Counted from the first letter of the stretch, positions 8,237 through 15,510 are shown. The stretch is 20,016 bases of DNA from JBGUVL01 sp045134375 (GCA_045134375.1 JBGUVL010000034.1:1-20016); one strand, 5' to 3'. The notes: generated from the letters alone by a model not told the origin. Numbers and translations are program-made.

Positions 8237-8301
8237 AATAATACTTACTTATTATAGCACGGCAGGAGTGAAATATTTCATAAAATTGCAAATATTTTCA
8301 A
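8237..8301. promoter_or_regulatory. Three operator-like dyads between the divergent TCA genes
   Basis: Dyad 1 (8237-8253) is AATAA-N7-TTATT. It contains the ATAA-N7-TTAT pattern described for the Bacillus regulator CcpC and covers the aconitase -10 and start point. Dyad 2 (8269-8280) is the perfect palindrome TGAAATATTTCA. Dyad 3 (8286-8301) is TTGCAAATATTTTCAA, with one mismatched pair. Dyads 2 and 3 are 19 bp apart centre to centre. They lie in the -35 and upstream region of aconitase and about 43-75 bp upstream of the citrate synthase start point. The dyads are seen; their role as operators is inferred. Confidence 0.45.
8251..8259 (-). promoter_or_regulatory. Extended -10 promoter for aconitase
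   Basis: The minus strand reads TGCTATAAT, a perfect extended -10 element, 32 bp from the ATG. No good -35 is present, which extended -10 promoters tolerate. The predicted start point lies near 8244. Confidence 0.7.
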
Positions 8302-8328
8302 TATGATGTAACAATTTACAAGAAAAGA

Positions 8329-8337
8329 TGGTATAAT
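8329..8337 (+). promoter_or_regulatory. Extended -10 promoter for citrate synthase and isocitrate dehydrogenase
   Basis: TGGTATAAT is a perfect extended -10, 32 bp upstream of the citrate synthase ATG. No good -35 is seen at 17 bp. The likely start point is near 8344, followed by GAGGAG as ribosome binding site. Confidence 0.7.
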
Positions 8338-8369
8338 AAGAAGCATTAAATTGAAAGAGGAGTGAGTCT

Positions 8370-9710
8370 ATGCAGGAAGAGGTAATGAAGCTTTTTGAGA
8401 AATCCAAAACCTGTGGAGAGATCAAGAAGGAATGGTATGCGAAATACGAAGTAAAAAATGGTCTGAGAAACGAAGACGGAACCGGGGTTCTTGTGGGATT
8501 GACACGCATTTCCGATGTCGTTGGTTATCGTAGAGAAAATGGAAAAAAAGTAGATGATTATGGAAAACTATTATATCGCGGTATTGATGTTAACGAGATC
8601 ATTCATTGTGCTCGCCATGAGAATGCTTGTTTATTTGAAGAAGTTTGTTTTTTACTGTTATTTGGCTATTTACCAAATAAGGAAGAGTTTACTTTGTTTC
8701 GTAAGATCATGAGCCACCGTTATAAATTACCAAATGGCTTTTTGGAAAGTAAAATTTTGCGTTTTCCAACTAGTAATTTAATGAATAAGCTGCAGCAGGA
8801 TGTATTGATGCTGTATTCTTATGATAAAACACCAGATGATGTCAGTATTGAGCATATTGTGGATCAAGGGTTGCATTTAGTTGCGAAAATGCCAAGTTTG
8901 ATTTGTTATAACTACATGAGTAAAATTCATTACTTTGATCAGCAGAGTATGTTTATTCATCATATTGATTATGATCGTTCCATTGCAGAAAATATTTTAT
9001 ATATGCTGCGTAGTGATCAAAAATATACCAAAAAAGAAGCCGAGGTATTAGATACGGCATTGGTTTTGCATGCGGATCATGGGGGTGGAAATAACTCTAC
9101 CTTTGTTAATGTCGTGATGAGTTCGACAGGGACGGATATTTATTCTTCTTTTGCAGGAGCCATTGGTTCATTAAAAGGTCCAAAGCATGGAGGAGCAAAC
9201 CTTAGGGTAGCAGCAATGATGGAAAACGTAATTGAAGAAATTGGTTATACCCACGATGAAGAGGTCATTCGTGGTGTTATGCAACGTATTTTGAATAAAG
9301 ATTTTTATGACAACAGTGGTTTGATTTATGGCATGGGACATGCGGTTTATACTTTGAGTGATCCAAGAAGTGAGATCTTAAAAGGAAAAGCAAAGGAATT
9401 AGCGGAAGAAAAAGGTTTATTAGATCAGTTTATTTTCTATGAAACCTTTGAAAAAGTAGCGAAAGAAGAAATGTTAGCAAAGAAAGGGATTCGGGTTTGT
9501 AGTAATGTGGATTTCTATAGTGGTTTTGTTTATCGTATGCTAGAGATTCCACAAGATGTTTATACTTTGCTGTTTGTTTGTGCAAGAAGTATTGGTTGGC
9601 TTGCGCATAATTTAGAAAATAAGCTGTACAGCGGTAAAATCGTTCGTCCGGCTACCAAATATGTAGGGGAATTGCAGAATTATATACCAATGGAGGAAAG
9701 AGAAAAATGA
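8370..9710 (+). CDS. gltA: Citrate synthase
   Basis: Citrate synthase condenses oxaloacetate with acetyl-CoA, the entry step to the oxidative TCA branch. The 446-residue protein has the family signatures: HADHGGGNNSTF (His234, His237), the GPKHGGAN loop with His273, GMGHAVY...DPR with His324, and NVDFYSG with Asp381. His273, His324 and Asp381 correspond to the classical catalytic triad. It is longer than most Bacillus citrate synthases because of an N-terminal extension, a length I associate with clostridial relatives. The start at 8370 is supported by GAGGAG about 8 bases upstream. It overlaps the next gene by four bases (ATGA), so the two are translationally coupled. 2-Methylcitrate synthase is a less likely alternative, given the aconitase and isocitrate dehydrogenase neighbours. 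Confidence 0.95.
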   Translation: MQEEVMKLFEKSKTCGEIKKEWYAKYEVKNGLRNEDGTGVLVGLTRISDVVGYRRENGKKVDDYGKLLYRGIDVNEIIHCARHENACLFEEVCFLLLFGYLPNKEEFTLFRKIMSHRYKLPNGFLESKILRFPTSNLMNKLQQDVLMLYSYDKTPDDVSIEHIVDQGLHLVAKMPSLICYNYMSKIHYFDQQSMFIHHIDYDRSIAENILYMLRSDQKYTKKEAEVLDTALVLHADHGGGNNSTFVNVVMSSTGTDIYSSFAGAIGSLKGPKHGGANLRVAAMMENVIEEIGYTHDEEVIRGVMQRILNKDFYDNSGLIYGMGHAVYTLSDPRSEILKGKAKELAEEKGLLDQFIFYETFEKVAKEEMLAKKGIRVCSNVDFYSGFVYRMLEIPQDVYTLLFVCARSIGWLAHNLENKLYSGKIVRPATKYVGELQNYIPMEEREK

Positions 9711-10717
9711 GAAATGTAACGGTTTTAAAAGGGGATGGCATTGGGCCTGAGATTTGTCTTGAAGTCGTACGTATTTTAAAGACGCTAAATTTGGATCTGA
9801 ATTTTGAATTGTATGAAGTAGGAGCGGCTTGTTATGAGAAGTGTGGGGAGTTGATTCCTCAGGCAGTATTTGATTCCATCGAAAGAAATCGTTTGGTGTT
9901 AAAGGCACCGATTACGACACCAATTGGAAAAGGATTTAAAAGTCTTAACGTACAATTGCGAAATAAGTATGATTTATATGCGAATATTCGACCTGCGAAA
10001 AGTATGCCAAATGTAGAGACTCCATTCTCAGATATCGATATTGTTACTTTCCGTGAGAATACGGAGGATCTATATATCGGAGAAGAGGTTATGATAAGTG
10101 AGAATGAGGTTCATGCGATTAAGAAGATTACTCGCAAGGCGAGTGAGCGTATCATTCGTGCGGCATTTGAATATGCGATTAAGAATCATCGTCATAAAGT
10201 GACTTGCGTTCATAAAGCGAATATCTTGAAACAAAGCGACGGTATGTTTTTGGCGATTTTCAATGAAATCAAAGCAGAATATCCGATGATTGAAGCCAAT
10301 GCGATGATCGTAGATAATACTTGTATGCAGCTGGTCATGAATCCAAAACAATTTGACATTATGGTAATGCCAAATTTATATGGTGATATCGTATCGGATC
10401 TAACCAGTGGGTTAATTGGTGGTTTAGGACTTCTTCCAAGTGCGAATCTAGGGGATGATGTGGCACTGTTTGAGGCAGTACATGGTAGTGCACCTGATAT
10501 TGCGGGAATGAATAAAGCAAATCCAACCGCCTTGTTGTTGGCAGCTTGCTTAATGTTAGACCATATTGGATACGAAAAGGAAGCAAGTAAAATTCGTCAG
10601 GCGATTGCCGATGTATTGATGGAAAATAAGGTACGTACAGCGGATATTGGTGGATGTGCTTCGACTACTGAGTTTAGTGATGAAATCATTGCACATTTAA
10701 CAAAAGAAAGCGCATAA
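9707..10717 (+). CDS. icd: Isocitrate dehydrogenase, probably NAD-dependent
   Basis: The enzyme decarboxylates isocitrate oxidatively to 2-oxoglutarate. The 336-residue length fits the short, NAD-type branch of the isocitrate/isopropylmalate dehydrogenase family. GDGIGPEI lies at the N-terminus. RENTEDLYIGEE begins at Arg116 and has the substrate-loop form of isocitrate rather than isopropylmalate dehydrogenases. HKANILK and the DIVSDLTSGLIGGLG metal-site region follow. In GSAPDIAG, Asp264-Ile265 stand where the NADP enzyme of E. coli has Lys-Tyr, which points to NAD. It starts inside the citrate synthase stop. With that gene and the divergent aconitase it gives a complete route from acetyl-CoA to 2-oxoglutarate. 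Homoisocitrate or 3-isopropylmalate dehydrogenase is unlikely in this context. Confidence 0.93.
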   Translation: MRNVTVLKGDGIGPEICLEVVRILKTLNLDLNFELYEVGAACYEKCGELIPQAVFDSIERNRLVLKAPITTPIGKGFKSLNVQLRNKYDLYANIRPAKSMPNVETPFSDIDIVTFRENTEDLYIGEEVMISENEVHAIKKITRKASERIIRAAFEYAIKNHRHKVTCVHKANILKQSDGMFLAIFNEIKAEYPMIEANAMIVDNTCMQLVMNPKQFDIMVMPNLYGDIVSDLTSGLIGGLGLLPSANLGDDVALFEAVHGSAPDIAGMNKANPTALLLAACLMLDHIGYEKEASKIRQAIADVLMENKVRTADIGGCASTTEFSDEIIAHLTKESA

Positions 10718-10729
10718 AGCGCTTTTTTT
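10702..10729 (+). terminator. Intrinsic terminator overlapping the icd stop codon
   Basis: GCGC (10710-10713) pairs with GCGC (10719-10722), extended outward by A/T pairs, and a run of seven T residues follows. The loop ATAAA contains the icd stop codon, so the left arm is still coding sequence. Confidence 0.8.
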
Positions 10730-10770
10730 CTTTGCTAATTAAGTGTAGAATGAAAGAAGGAGGATTTCTT

Positions 10771-11133
10771 ATGATCAGATGGATAATTATTTCAGGAGCG
10801 TATAAGGAAGAAAAGCAATTTCTTAAACGAATTCAGGAAAGCTATCAAAATGAAAACGATTTTCCCGTGGTGCACTATCTAAATCATCGGGTTCGTGGAA
10901 AAGATGACGTGGAAAGAGAAGGGATTCAGATTCGATTGTTGGCAGAAAGTTATGATAAGCAGGATGTCATGATCGTTTCCGATAATGCGCAGGTGGTGCG
11001 AAATTTTAGAGAGTTAGGTTATCTTGTCTACAATATTGATCCAAACATGAAAAAGAAGAAGGAAAACAGTTTCACTAGCTTACTGGAATTTTATGATAGT
11101 ATTTTAGCCAATTGGAACGTAAAAGAAGCGTAG
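10771..11133 (+). CDS. Unknown 120-residue cytosolic protein
   Basis: I do not recognise this protein. The start at 10771 is chosen because AAGGAGG lies at 10757-10763; an upstream TTG in frame (10732) has no such signal. The protein is charged and has no signal peptide or membrane segment. It begins with a strand-like MIRWIIISGAY and has a second hydrophobic strand, DVMIVSDNAQVVRNFRELGYLVYNID, which looks like a Rossmann-type strand-helix-strand. It is 13 bp before the HAD phosphatase gene and probably cotranscribed with it. No convincing promoter is visible between it and the icd terminator. Confidence 0.8.
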   Translation: MIRWIIISGAYKEEKQFLKRIQESYQNENDFPVVHYLNHRVRGKDDVEREGIQIRLLAESYDKQDVMIVSDNAQVVRNFRELGYLVYNIDPNMKKKKENSFTSLLEFYDSILANWNVKEA

Positions 11134-11146
11134 AGGGGGAAGAAAA

Positions 11147-11968
11147 ATGAAGTATCGGTTGATTTGTATTGATTTGGATGGAACCTTGTTGGATTCGCAT
11201 CAGCGTGTGAGTTCTAGCAATAAAGAAGCAATCAGAAAAGCGTTGAATCAAGGATTAGAAGTTGCGATCGTTAGTGGGCGTCCCAACTGTTTTACGACGA
11301 GAATCATGAATCAGATTGATGATCGTATGGGGCATATTACTTTTAATGGAGCGTATTATCGAATTGCTGGGAAATCGAATTATTTTCCCATTGATCCTGA
11401 GGTAGTAAAAGAGATTGCACGTTTGGGTAGAAAATATAATGTACGTTTGTACTTTAAAAATAAGAATCTAGGTTTGTGTACTAAGAGTGATAAGGGTATT
11501 TTGGATTATGATCGATATAAGGAACAAACGGCACCAAAAGATCGAATTGATTTTCATTATTATGTGGATGCTTGTACTTATTTTAATGAGAATGATACGG
11601 ATATCTTGAAAATTTTCTGTTGGGACAATAATATTGAAGGGCTAAGTAAATTGGCAGATGAAGTGGAAAAACTTCCGCATATTCATTTCTATCGCTATGA
11701 TGATTATTTTGAATTATCAAGCGATCAGACCAATAAAGGGATGGCGATTGCTAAGGTCAGCAAAGATTTGGGAATTTCTTTGGATGAAGTGGTATGTATT
11801 GGTGATAATTTCAATGATGTTTCCATGTTTGAAGTAGCGGGTCTATCCATCGCAATGGAAAATGGACCAAAGGCAGTGAAAGAGATGTGTGATAAAGTGA
11901 CATTGACAAATGATGAAAACGGGGTTGCCTACGCGATTGAAAACTTTGTTTTAAATGAGGAACAATAA
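11147..11968 (+). CDS. Cof-type HAD-IIB family phosphatase
   Basis: Cof-type HAD hydrolases dephosphorylate small phosphometabolites such as sugar phosphates, FMN or pyridoxal phosphate; the substrate cannot be told from sequence. All four HAD motifs are present in the 273-residue protein: DLDGT with Asp9 as nucleophile and Asp11 as acid/base, Ser43 in VSGR, Lys197 in NKGMAIAKV, and GDNFND (219-224) with acidic metal ligands. The C2-type cap lies between motifs II and III. AGAGGGGGA precedes the ATG. Its stop overlaps the next start by one base (TAATG), so it is coupled to the downstream unknown gene. Confidence 0.93.
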   Translation: MKYRLICIDLDGTLLDSHQRVSSSNKEAIRKALNQGLEVAIVSGRPNCFTTRIMNQIDDRMGHITFNGAYYRIAGKSNYFPIDPEVVKEIARLGRKYNVRLYFKNKNLGLCTKSDKGILDYDRYKEQTAPKDRIDFHYYVDACTYFNENDTDILKIFCWDNNIEGLSKLADEVEKLPHIHFYRYDDYFELSSDQTNKGMAIAKVSKDLGISLDEVVCIGDNFNDVSMFEVAGLSIAMENGPKAVKEMCDKVTLTNDENGVAYAIENFVLNEEQ

Positions 11969-12519
11969 TGAAAGGCTATCCCGTTGTAAAGGTAAAACAG
12001 TTACCGAAAGGATATTATCATTGCAAAGTGGTATGGGCAGCACAGATTCGTTTGTCTTGTTGCGAAGCTTTTTTTGCGCAAGGGAATCAAGTTATGCGAG
12101 AAGCGTATTTAAAACAAGCGTTATCCGAAATGTATCAGGCTTTGGATATTTCTTTTGTTGGCGCACAAGGCAGTCGAATCGAACATGAAGGTAGCTCTTT
12201 CATGTTGTTTAAAAGCAATATTGATCGACGTTTGTTACAAACTTTCATTGCTTCCTTATGTAGAGAACTAAATGATTATTGTGATCATCAGTTGCAGTTT
12301 GAATGGATGATGATGGAGGTTTTAACTTATATTGAGGGAAGAGAACCATCCTTATTGGGATCGTTTAAGATGAAAAAACCTTTGTTGGAAAGTGAAGAAT
12401 ACCAGAATGGATTTCATCCAGTGGTAATTCATGATCGTGGGGGTTATGCAAAGTATTTAACTTCTTGGAAAGAATTTAAGGAGCAATACATTTTGGAAAG
12501 TAATACCTATTGTATTTAA
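11968..12519 (+). CDS. Unknown 183-residue protein coupled to the HAD phosphatase
   Basis: I do not recognise this protein. It starts in the last base of the phosphatase stop codon, with GAGGAA about 6 bases upstream inside that gene, so translation is probably coupled. It is cytosolic and mixed alpha/beta, with five Cys (19, 31, 32, 93, 104) and an aromatic- and Met-rich middle (FEWMMMEVLTYIEGREPSLLG). No metal-binding or catalytic motif is clear. A strong terminator follows, which makes it the last gene of the cluster that begins at 10771. Confidence 0.8.
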   Translation: MKGYPVVKVKQLPKGYYHCKVVWAAQIRLSCCEAFFAQGNQVMREAYLKQALSEMYQALDISFVGAQGSRIEHEGSSFMLFKSNIDRRLLQTFIASLCRELNDYCDHQLQFEWMMMEVLTYIEGREPSLLGSFKMKKPLLESEEYQNGFHPVVIHDRGGYAKYLTSWKEFKEQYILESNTYCI

Positions 12520-12531
12520 TAAAACAAGGTC

Positions 12532-12568
12532 AATGAGGACATGAAATAGGGTGTCCTCATTACTTTTT
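12532..12568 (+). terminator. Intrinsic terminator after the HAD cluster
   Basis: The perfect 10-bp stem AATGAGGACA (12532-12541) with TGTCCTCATT (12552-12561) closes a 10-base loop and is followed by ACTTTTTATT. Confidence 0.85.
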
Positions 12569-12734
12569 ATTCGAAAAAAAGGATAAAATCACTTTGATTT
12601 AAAAAAATTAAAGAAATAAATTGATAATATTTTATTTTCATTGCGTTTTATGAATGACTTTTTCTTCAATATGAGATACAATTTATATTGTTAAATGTCA
12701 GAAACGACAAAGCGCCGAAGGTGGAGGAATGATT
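12569..12734 (+). promoter_or_regulatory. AT-rich leader and promoter of the DUF349 gene
   Basis: A plausible sigma-A promoter is ATGACT (12654-12659), a 17-bp spacer, then TACAAT (12677-12682). The A/T tracts from about 12569 to 12640 could act as UP-element-like sequence. The transcript would have a leader of about 45 bases containing GGAGG at 12723-12727. I see no riboswitch-like fold or small ORF. Confidence 0.5.
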
Positions 12735-13889
12735 ATGTATAATGATAATGATGCAATGTTTGAAGTAGATGATTTTGATGCGGACATCAAGCGCAGACAG
12801 GAACTGATTGAAGAAGCCAAAAAACTGGATGTTTCTTTGGATGGAAATGCCCAGATGCGTGAAATTTCAAATTTAAAAAGAGCATGGAAGAAGATTCACT
12901 ATTGGGAATCCGAATATGAAGATAAGCTGGCAGAAGAATTTGACAGTATCATTGATGTGTTCTATGCAAAACGCAGAGAAGGATACAAAGCAATCGAAGC
13001 AGCAAAAGAAGAATTGATCAAGGAAGCAGAAGAACTAAGTGTATCCAAAGAATGGAACAAGGCAAGTGAAGCGATGAATGCATTGATGGCAAAATGGAAG
13101 GCTGCAGGTTCGGCTGGAAAAGAAGTTGACGATGCGTTATGGGAACGTTTTAATGCGGCACGACAGAGCTTCTTTGATGCGAAGCATGCCTATTGGCAAG
13201 AATTGCAGAGTAAGTTTGCGAACGCAAGAGAAGTCAAAGAAGGTTTGATTGCTTCAGCAAAAGAATTAGCCGATTCCAAAGAGTGGCAAAAGACGAATGA
13301 AGCGTTTAAAAAGTTAATGAGTGAATGGAAATCTGTTGGTAGTGCAGGTAGAGAGTTTGAAGATCAATTATGGAATGAATTTAATGGCTACCGTCAGCAG
13401 TTCTATCAAGCAAGAAACGAATACTATGAAGCACTTCATGAAGCGCAGGCAAAGGTTTATGCAGCAAAGAAAGAACTTGTCGAAACAGCGAGAGAAATTT
13501 TAGATAGTGGAATGTTCACGAAAGAAAATACGCAGAAAATGAAAGCACTTGGTGTTGATTGGAAAAATGCCGGTTCTTGTGGTAGAGAAAAAGAAGACAC
13601 TATTTGGAAGGAATTCCGTACGGTAATGGATGAGTACTTTGATGGATTAAAACAATGGAATCAGCAGCGTCACGAACAATGGCGTCAGCGTATGATTGAG
13701 GCGAAATCACGCAAAATGGAAACGATTGCGAATCAGAAACGCCAGATTCAAAGAATGCAGAATGATATTGTCGGCTTATTGGGAGAAAGAGCGATTGCGG
13801 AAATGCAGGAAAGCATTGAAGATAAAAAAGAATACATTAAGCGCTTAGAAGAAGAACTAGCCGATATTGAAAAAAGTTTAGAAGAATAA
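12735..13889 (+). CDS. Tandem-repeat DUF349 protein
   Basis: The function is unknown. The 384-residue protein is almost entirely helical and highly charged. A DUF349-like unit W-K-x-x-G-S-x-G-[KR]-E-x-x-D-x-[LI]-W-x-x-F occurs at 121-139, 198-216 and 276-294, and a degenerate fourth copy at 51-69. The last three are 77-78 residues apart. The C-terminal third (about 310-384) reads as coiled coil. It has no signal peptide or membrane segment. The start is placed at the second of two close ATGs: GGAGG is 7 bases from 12735 but only one base from the ATG at 12729. It is monocistronic, converging on the methyltransferase gene with a shared terminator. A scaffold or nucleic-acid-associated role is possible, but nothing here proves it. 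Confidence 0.85.
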   Translation: MYNDNDAMFEVDDFDADIKRRQELIEEAKKLDVSLDGNAQMREISNLKRAWKKIHYWESEYEDKLAEEFDSIIDVFYAKRREGYKAIEAAKEELIKEAEELSVSKEWNKASEAMNALMAKWKAAGSAGKEVDDALWERFNAARQSFFDAKHAYWQELQSKFANAREVKEGLIASAKELADSKEWQKTNEAFKKLMSEWKSVGSAGREFEDQLWNEFNGYRQQFYQARNEYYEALHEAQAKVYAAKKELVETAREILDSGMFTKENTQKMKALGVDWKNAGSCGREKEDTIWKEFRTVMDEYFDGLKQWNQQRHEQWRQRMIEAKSRKMETIANQKRQIQRMQNDIVGLLGERAIAEMQESIEDKKEYIKRLEEELADIEKSLEE

Positions 13890-13937
13890 AAAAGGATGTC
13901 GATTCTCAAATTGGAAATTGAGAATTGACATCCTTTT
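13890..13937. terminator. Bidirectional terminator between convergent genes
   Basis: A 20-bp stem pairs 13890-13909 with 13918-13937, with only one G-U pair and an 8-base loop. It has an A tract on the left and a T tract on the right, so it can act in both directions. It begins at the DUF349 stop codon and reaches into the methyltransferase stop codon. Confidence 0.9.
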
Positions 13938-14658
13938 ATTGATTTCTTTGTCGCATGGCTTCAAAAGCTAAAATCGTACTAGCGCTTGCTGCACTTAATG
14001 CATTTCGAAAATTATTTTGATAAGGAATAAAAACATTTTGATCACTGGCGGAAAGAATGGCTTTGGATAGTCCGCGTTTTTCCCCACCAATGCAAAGACA
14101 GATACTGCCTTGATAATCACCATCGTACATACAAATGGAGTGATCGTCACGATTCGCACAAATAATTTTCACTTGTCGCTGTTTTAAATCTTGCAATGTT
14201 TCATCCCAATTTTCACTAATGCACATTTTGATCAATTCACTTGCACCAGCACTGGATTTCGCAAGCGTGGCAGCAGCACTGGTCCAGTTTCGTGGAGGAA
14301 GGATTAGGGCGTTGACGCCAGCGGCGTATAGACTGCGAATGACAAAGCCAAAATTAAAAGGATCTTCAACTCCTTCTACGATGGCAAGAAAACAGTTTTC
14401 GCTAATAATTTCATCGATGGACTGAAAGCATCTTTCTTTGACATAAGCGCAAATACCACCATGAGTTGTTCCACTGCAAAGTTCATCAATTTCTTCTCTT
14501 TTTTTTCTGGTTGTTTTGATGTTGGCTTCCTTTGCTTTCTTCAAGATAAACGCGGTATCACGATCTTTTTTGCTTTGGTCGATAAGGATTTCTACCACTT
14601 CTCGAAAGCTTGAAAACATCGCTGCTTTTACCGCAATTTTTCCTTCGAATAAATACAT
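13936..14658 (-). CDS. Divergent SpoU/TrmH-family RNA methyltransferase
   Basis: SpoU enzymes add a 2'-O-methyl group to tRNA or rRNA ribose using AdoMet in a trefoil-knot fold. The 240-residue protein has an N-terminal substrate-binding-like part (about 1-75, ending GTTHGGICAYV; compare the HQG motif of RlmB). Motif 1 is VEGVEDPFNFGFVIRS, with Asn102 and the key Arg108. Motif 2 is IGGEKRGLS. Motif 3 is degenerate: where the family has SLNVSVA, this protein has ALSAASA, with Ser222 in place of the conserved Asn. The gene starts 2 bases after the deacetylase stop, and its ribosome binding site GGAGG lies in the deacetylase's last codons, so the two are coupled. RlmB-like or TrmH-like target is undecided. 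Confidence 0.85.
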   Translation of the reverse strand: MYLFEGKIAVKAAMFSSFREVVEILIDQSKKDRDTAFILKKAKEANIKTTRKKREEIDELCSGTTHGGICAYVKERCFQSIDEIISENCFLAIVEGVEDPFNFGFVIRSLYAAGVNALILPPRNWTSAAATLAKSSAGASELIKMCISENWDETLQDLKQRQVKIICANRDDHSICMYDGDYQGSICLCIGGEKRGLSKAILSASDQNVFIPYQNNFRNALSAASASTILAFEAMRQRNQ

Positions 14659-14660
14659 GA

Positions 14661-15488
14661 TTATGATCCTCCACCAAGTGTCATCATTTGTGAATACGTA
14701 ATAAAAGTATACCCATTTTCAGCTAAGTAAGGAACAAGCAAGTCTACTGCATCGGCACTAGTATCGTAAATGTCATGGAATAGAATAATTGGATTTTCTC
14801 TTAAAGTAGCAGTGACTTGTTGAAAAGCCGCTTGTCCATTTTTTAATTTCCAATCCAAAGAATCGACGTTCCATAAAGCAATATTCATCTGTGTCGCAAC
14901 AAAATCATTGTAACTGCCATAGGGAGGTCGAAGGTATCGTGGTGTTTGACCAATGATAGATTGAATAATGGAATTGGTAGATTCAATTTCATGAACGACA
15001 CTGCTACTATTTAATTCGACTAAATTGGCATGGGAATAGCTATGATTATTAATTTCATGTCCAGCATTTGCGATGGCTTTTAACATGGATGGATTCCCTT
15101 CTGCTCTGCTACCTAATACAAACCAAGTTGCTTTCGCATCGTATTTGGCAAGTGTATTCAAGATTCGCTGGGTACTTTGGTAACCAGGACCGTCATCAAA
15201 GGTCAAAGCGACGTATTTTTTTCCTTCTGGAATTTTCGCAACGGCAGGATAGTTCTTTTTTGCTTTTGCTAGTGTCACATCGGATTTCACTACTAGTTGA
15301 CGATCAACAGAGCCATTATTTTTTTCTTGTTCGGCTGAACTTTTTGCGACAATTTGATCGGATGGTTGTGGTTTATCATTGACCCTTTGAAAAAGATTAA
15401 CTCCTACAATAGAGCAAATACATAATAAAACGATAATAATGCTAGTCAATAATATCTTGGAAAACAACCGATTTTTTATTTGTTTCAC
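14661..15488 (-). CDS. Membrane-anchored NodB-type polysaccharide deacetylase
   Basis: The product is an extracytoplasmic metal-dependent deacetylase of carbohydrate esterase family 4, likely acting on peptidoglycan or another surface glycan. I chose the GTG at 15488 (275 residues), because AGGGGTGAT precedes it and the -10 at 15511-15516 lies inside the longer ORF, so an upstream ATG at 15539 would not be transcribed from it. Residues 12-31 are a signal anchor. A Ser/Lys/Gln-rich linker leads to the NodB domain: TFDDGP with Asp98 and Asp99, HSYSH with His149 and His153, RPPYG, DSLDW and LFHD. All metal ligands and catalytic residues are present. It is roughly 40% identical by eye to the deacetylase at 15579-16295, and is coupled to the methyltransferase. 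Confidence 0.92.
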   Translation of the reverse strand: MKQIKNRLFSKILLTSIIIVLLCICSIVGVNLFQRVNDKPQPSDQIVAKSSAEQEKNNGSVDRQLVVKSDVTLAKAKKNYPAVAKIPEGKKYVALTFDDGPGYQSTQRILNTLAKYDAKATWFVLGSRAEGNPSMLKAIANAGHEINNHSYSHANLVELNSSSVVHEIESTNSIIQSIIGQTPRYLRPPYGSYNDFVATQMNIALWNVDSLDWKLKNGQAAFQQVTATLRENPIILFHDIYDTSADAVDLLVPYLAENGYTFITYSQMMTLGGGS

Positions 15489-15510
15489 TTTATCACCCCT
15501 ATCTGCCTTT

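Noticed and set aside
8286..8301. Genuine CcpA cre site
   Set aside because: The flanks fit, but the central CG that is nearly invariant in cre sites is TA, so it is kept only as an unassigned dyad.
10731..10756. Promoter for the 120-residue gene (TAGAAT at 10746)
   Set aside because: A start point from this -10 would fall in the ribosome binding site, and the -35 would fall in the terminator T run.
11955..12188. 77-residue frame overlapping the HAD and 183-residue genes
   Set aside because: It is out of frame with both, rich in Arg, Ser and Phe, and has no binding site of its own; the coupled frame at 11968 explains the region.
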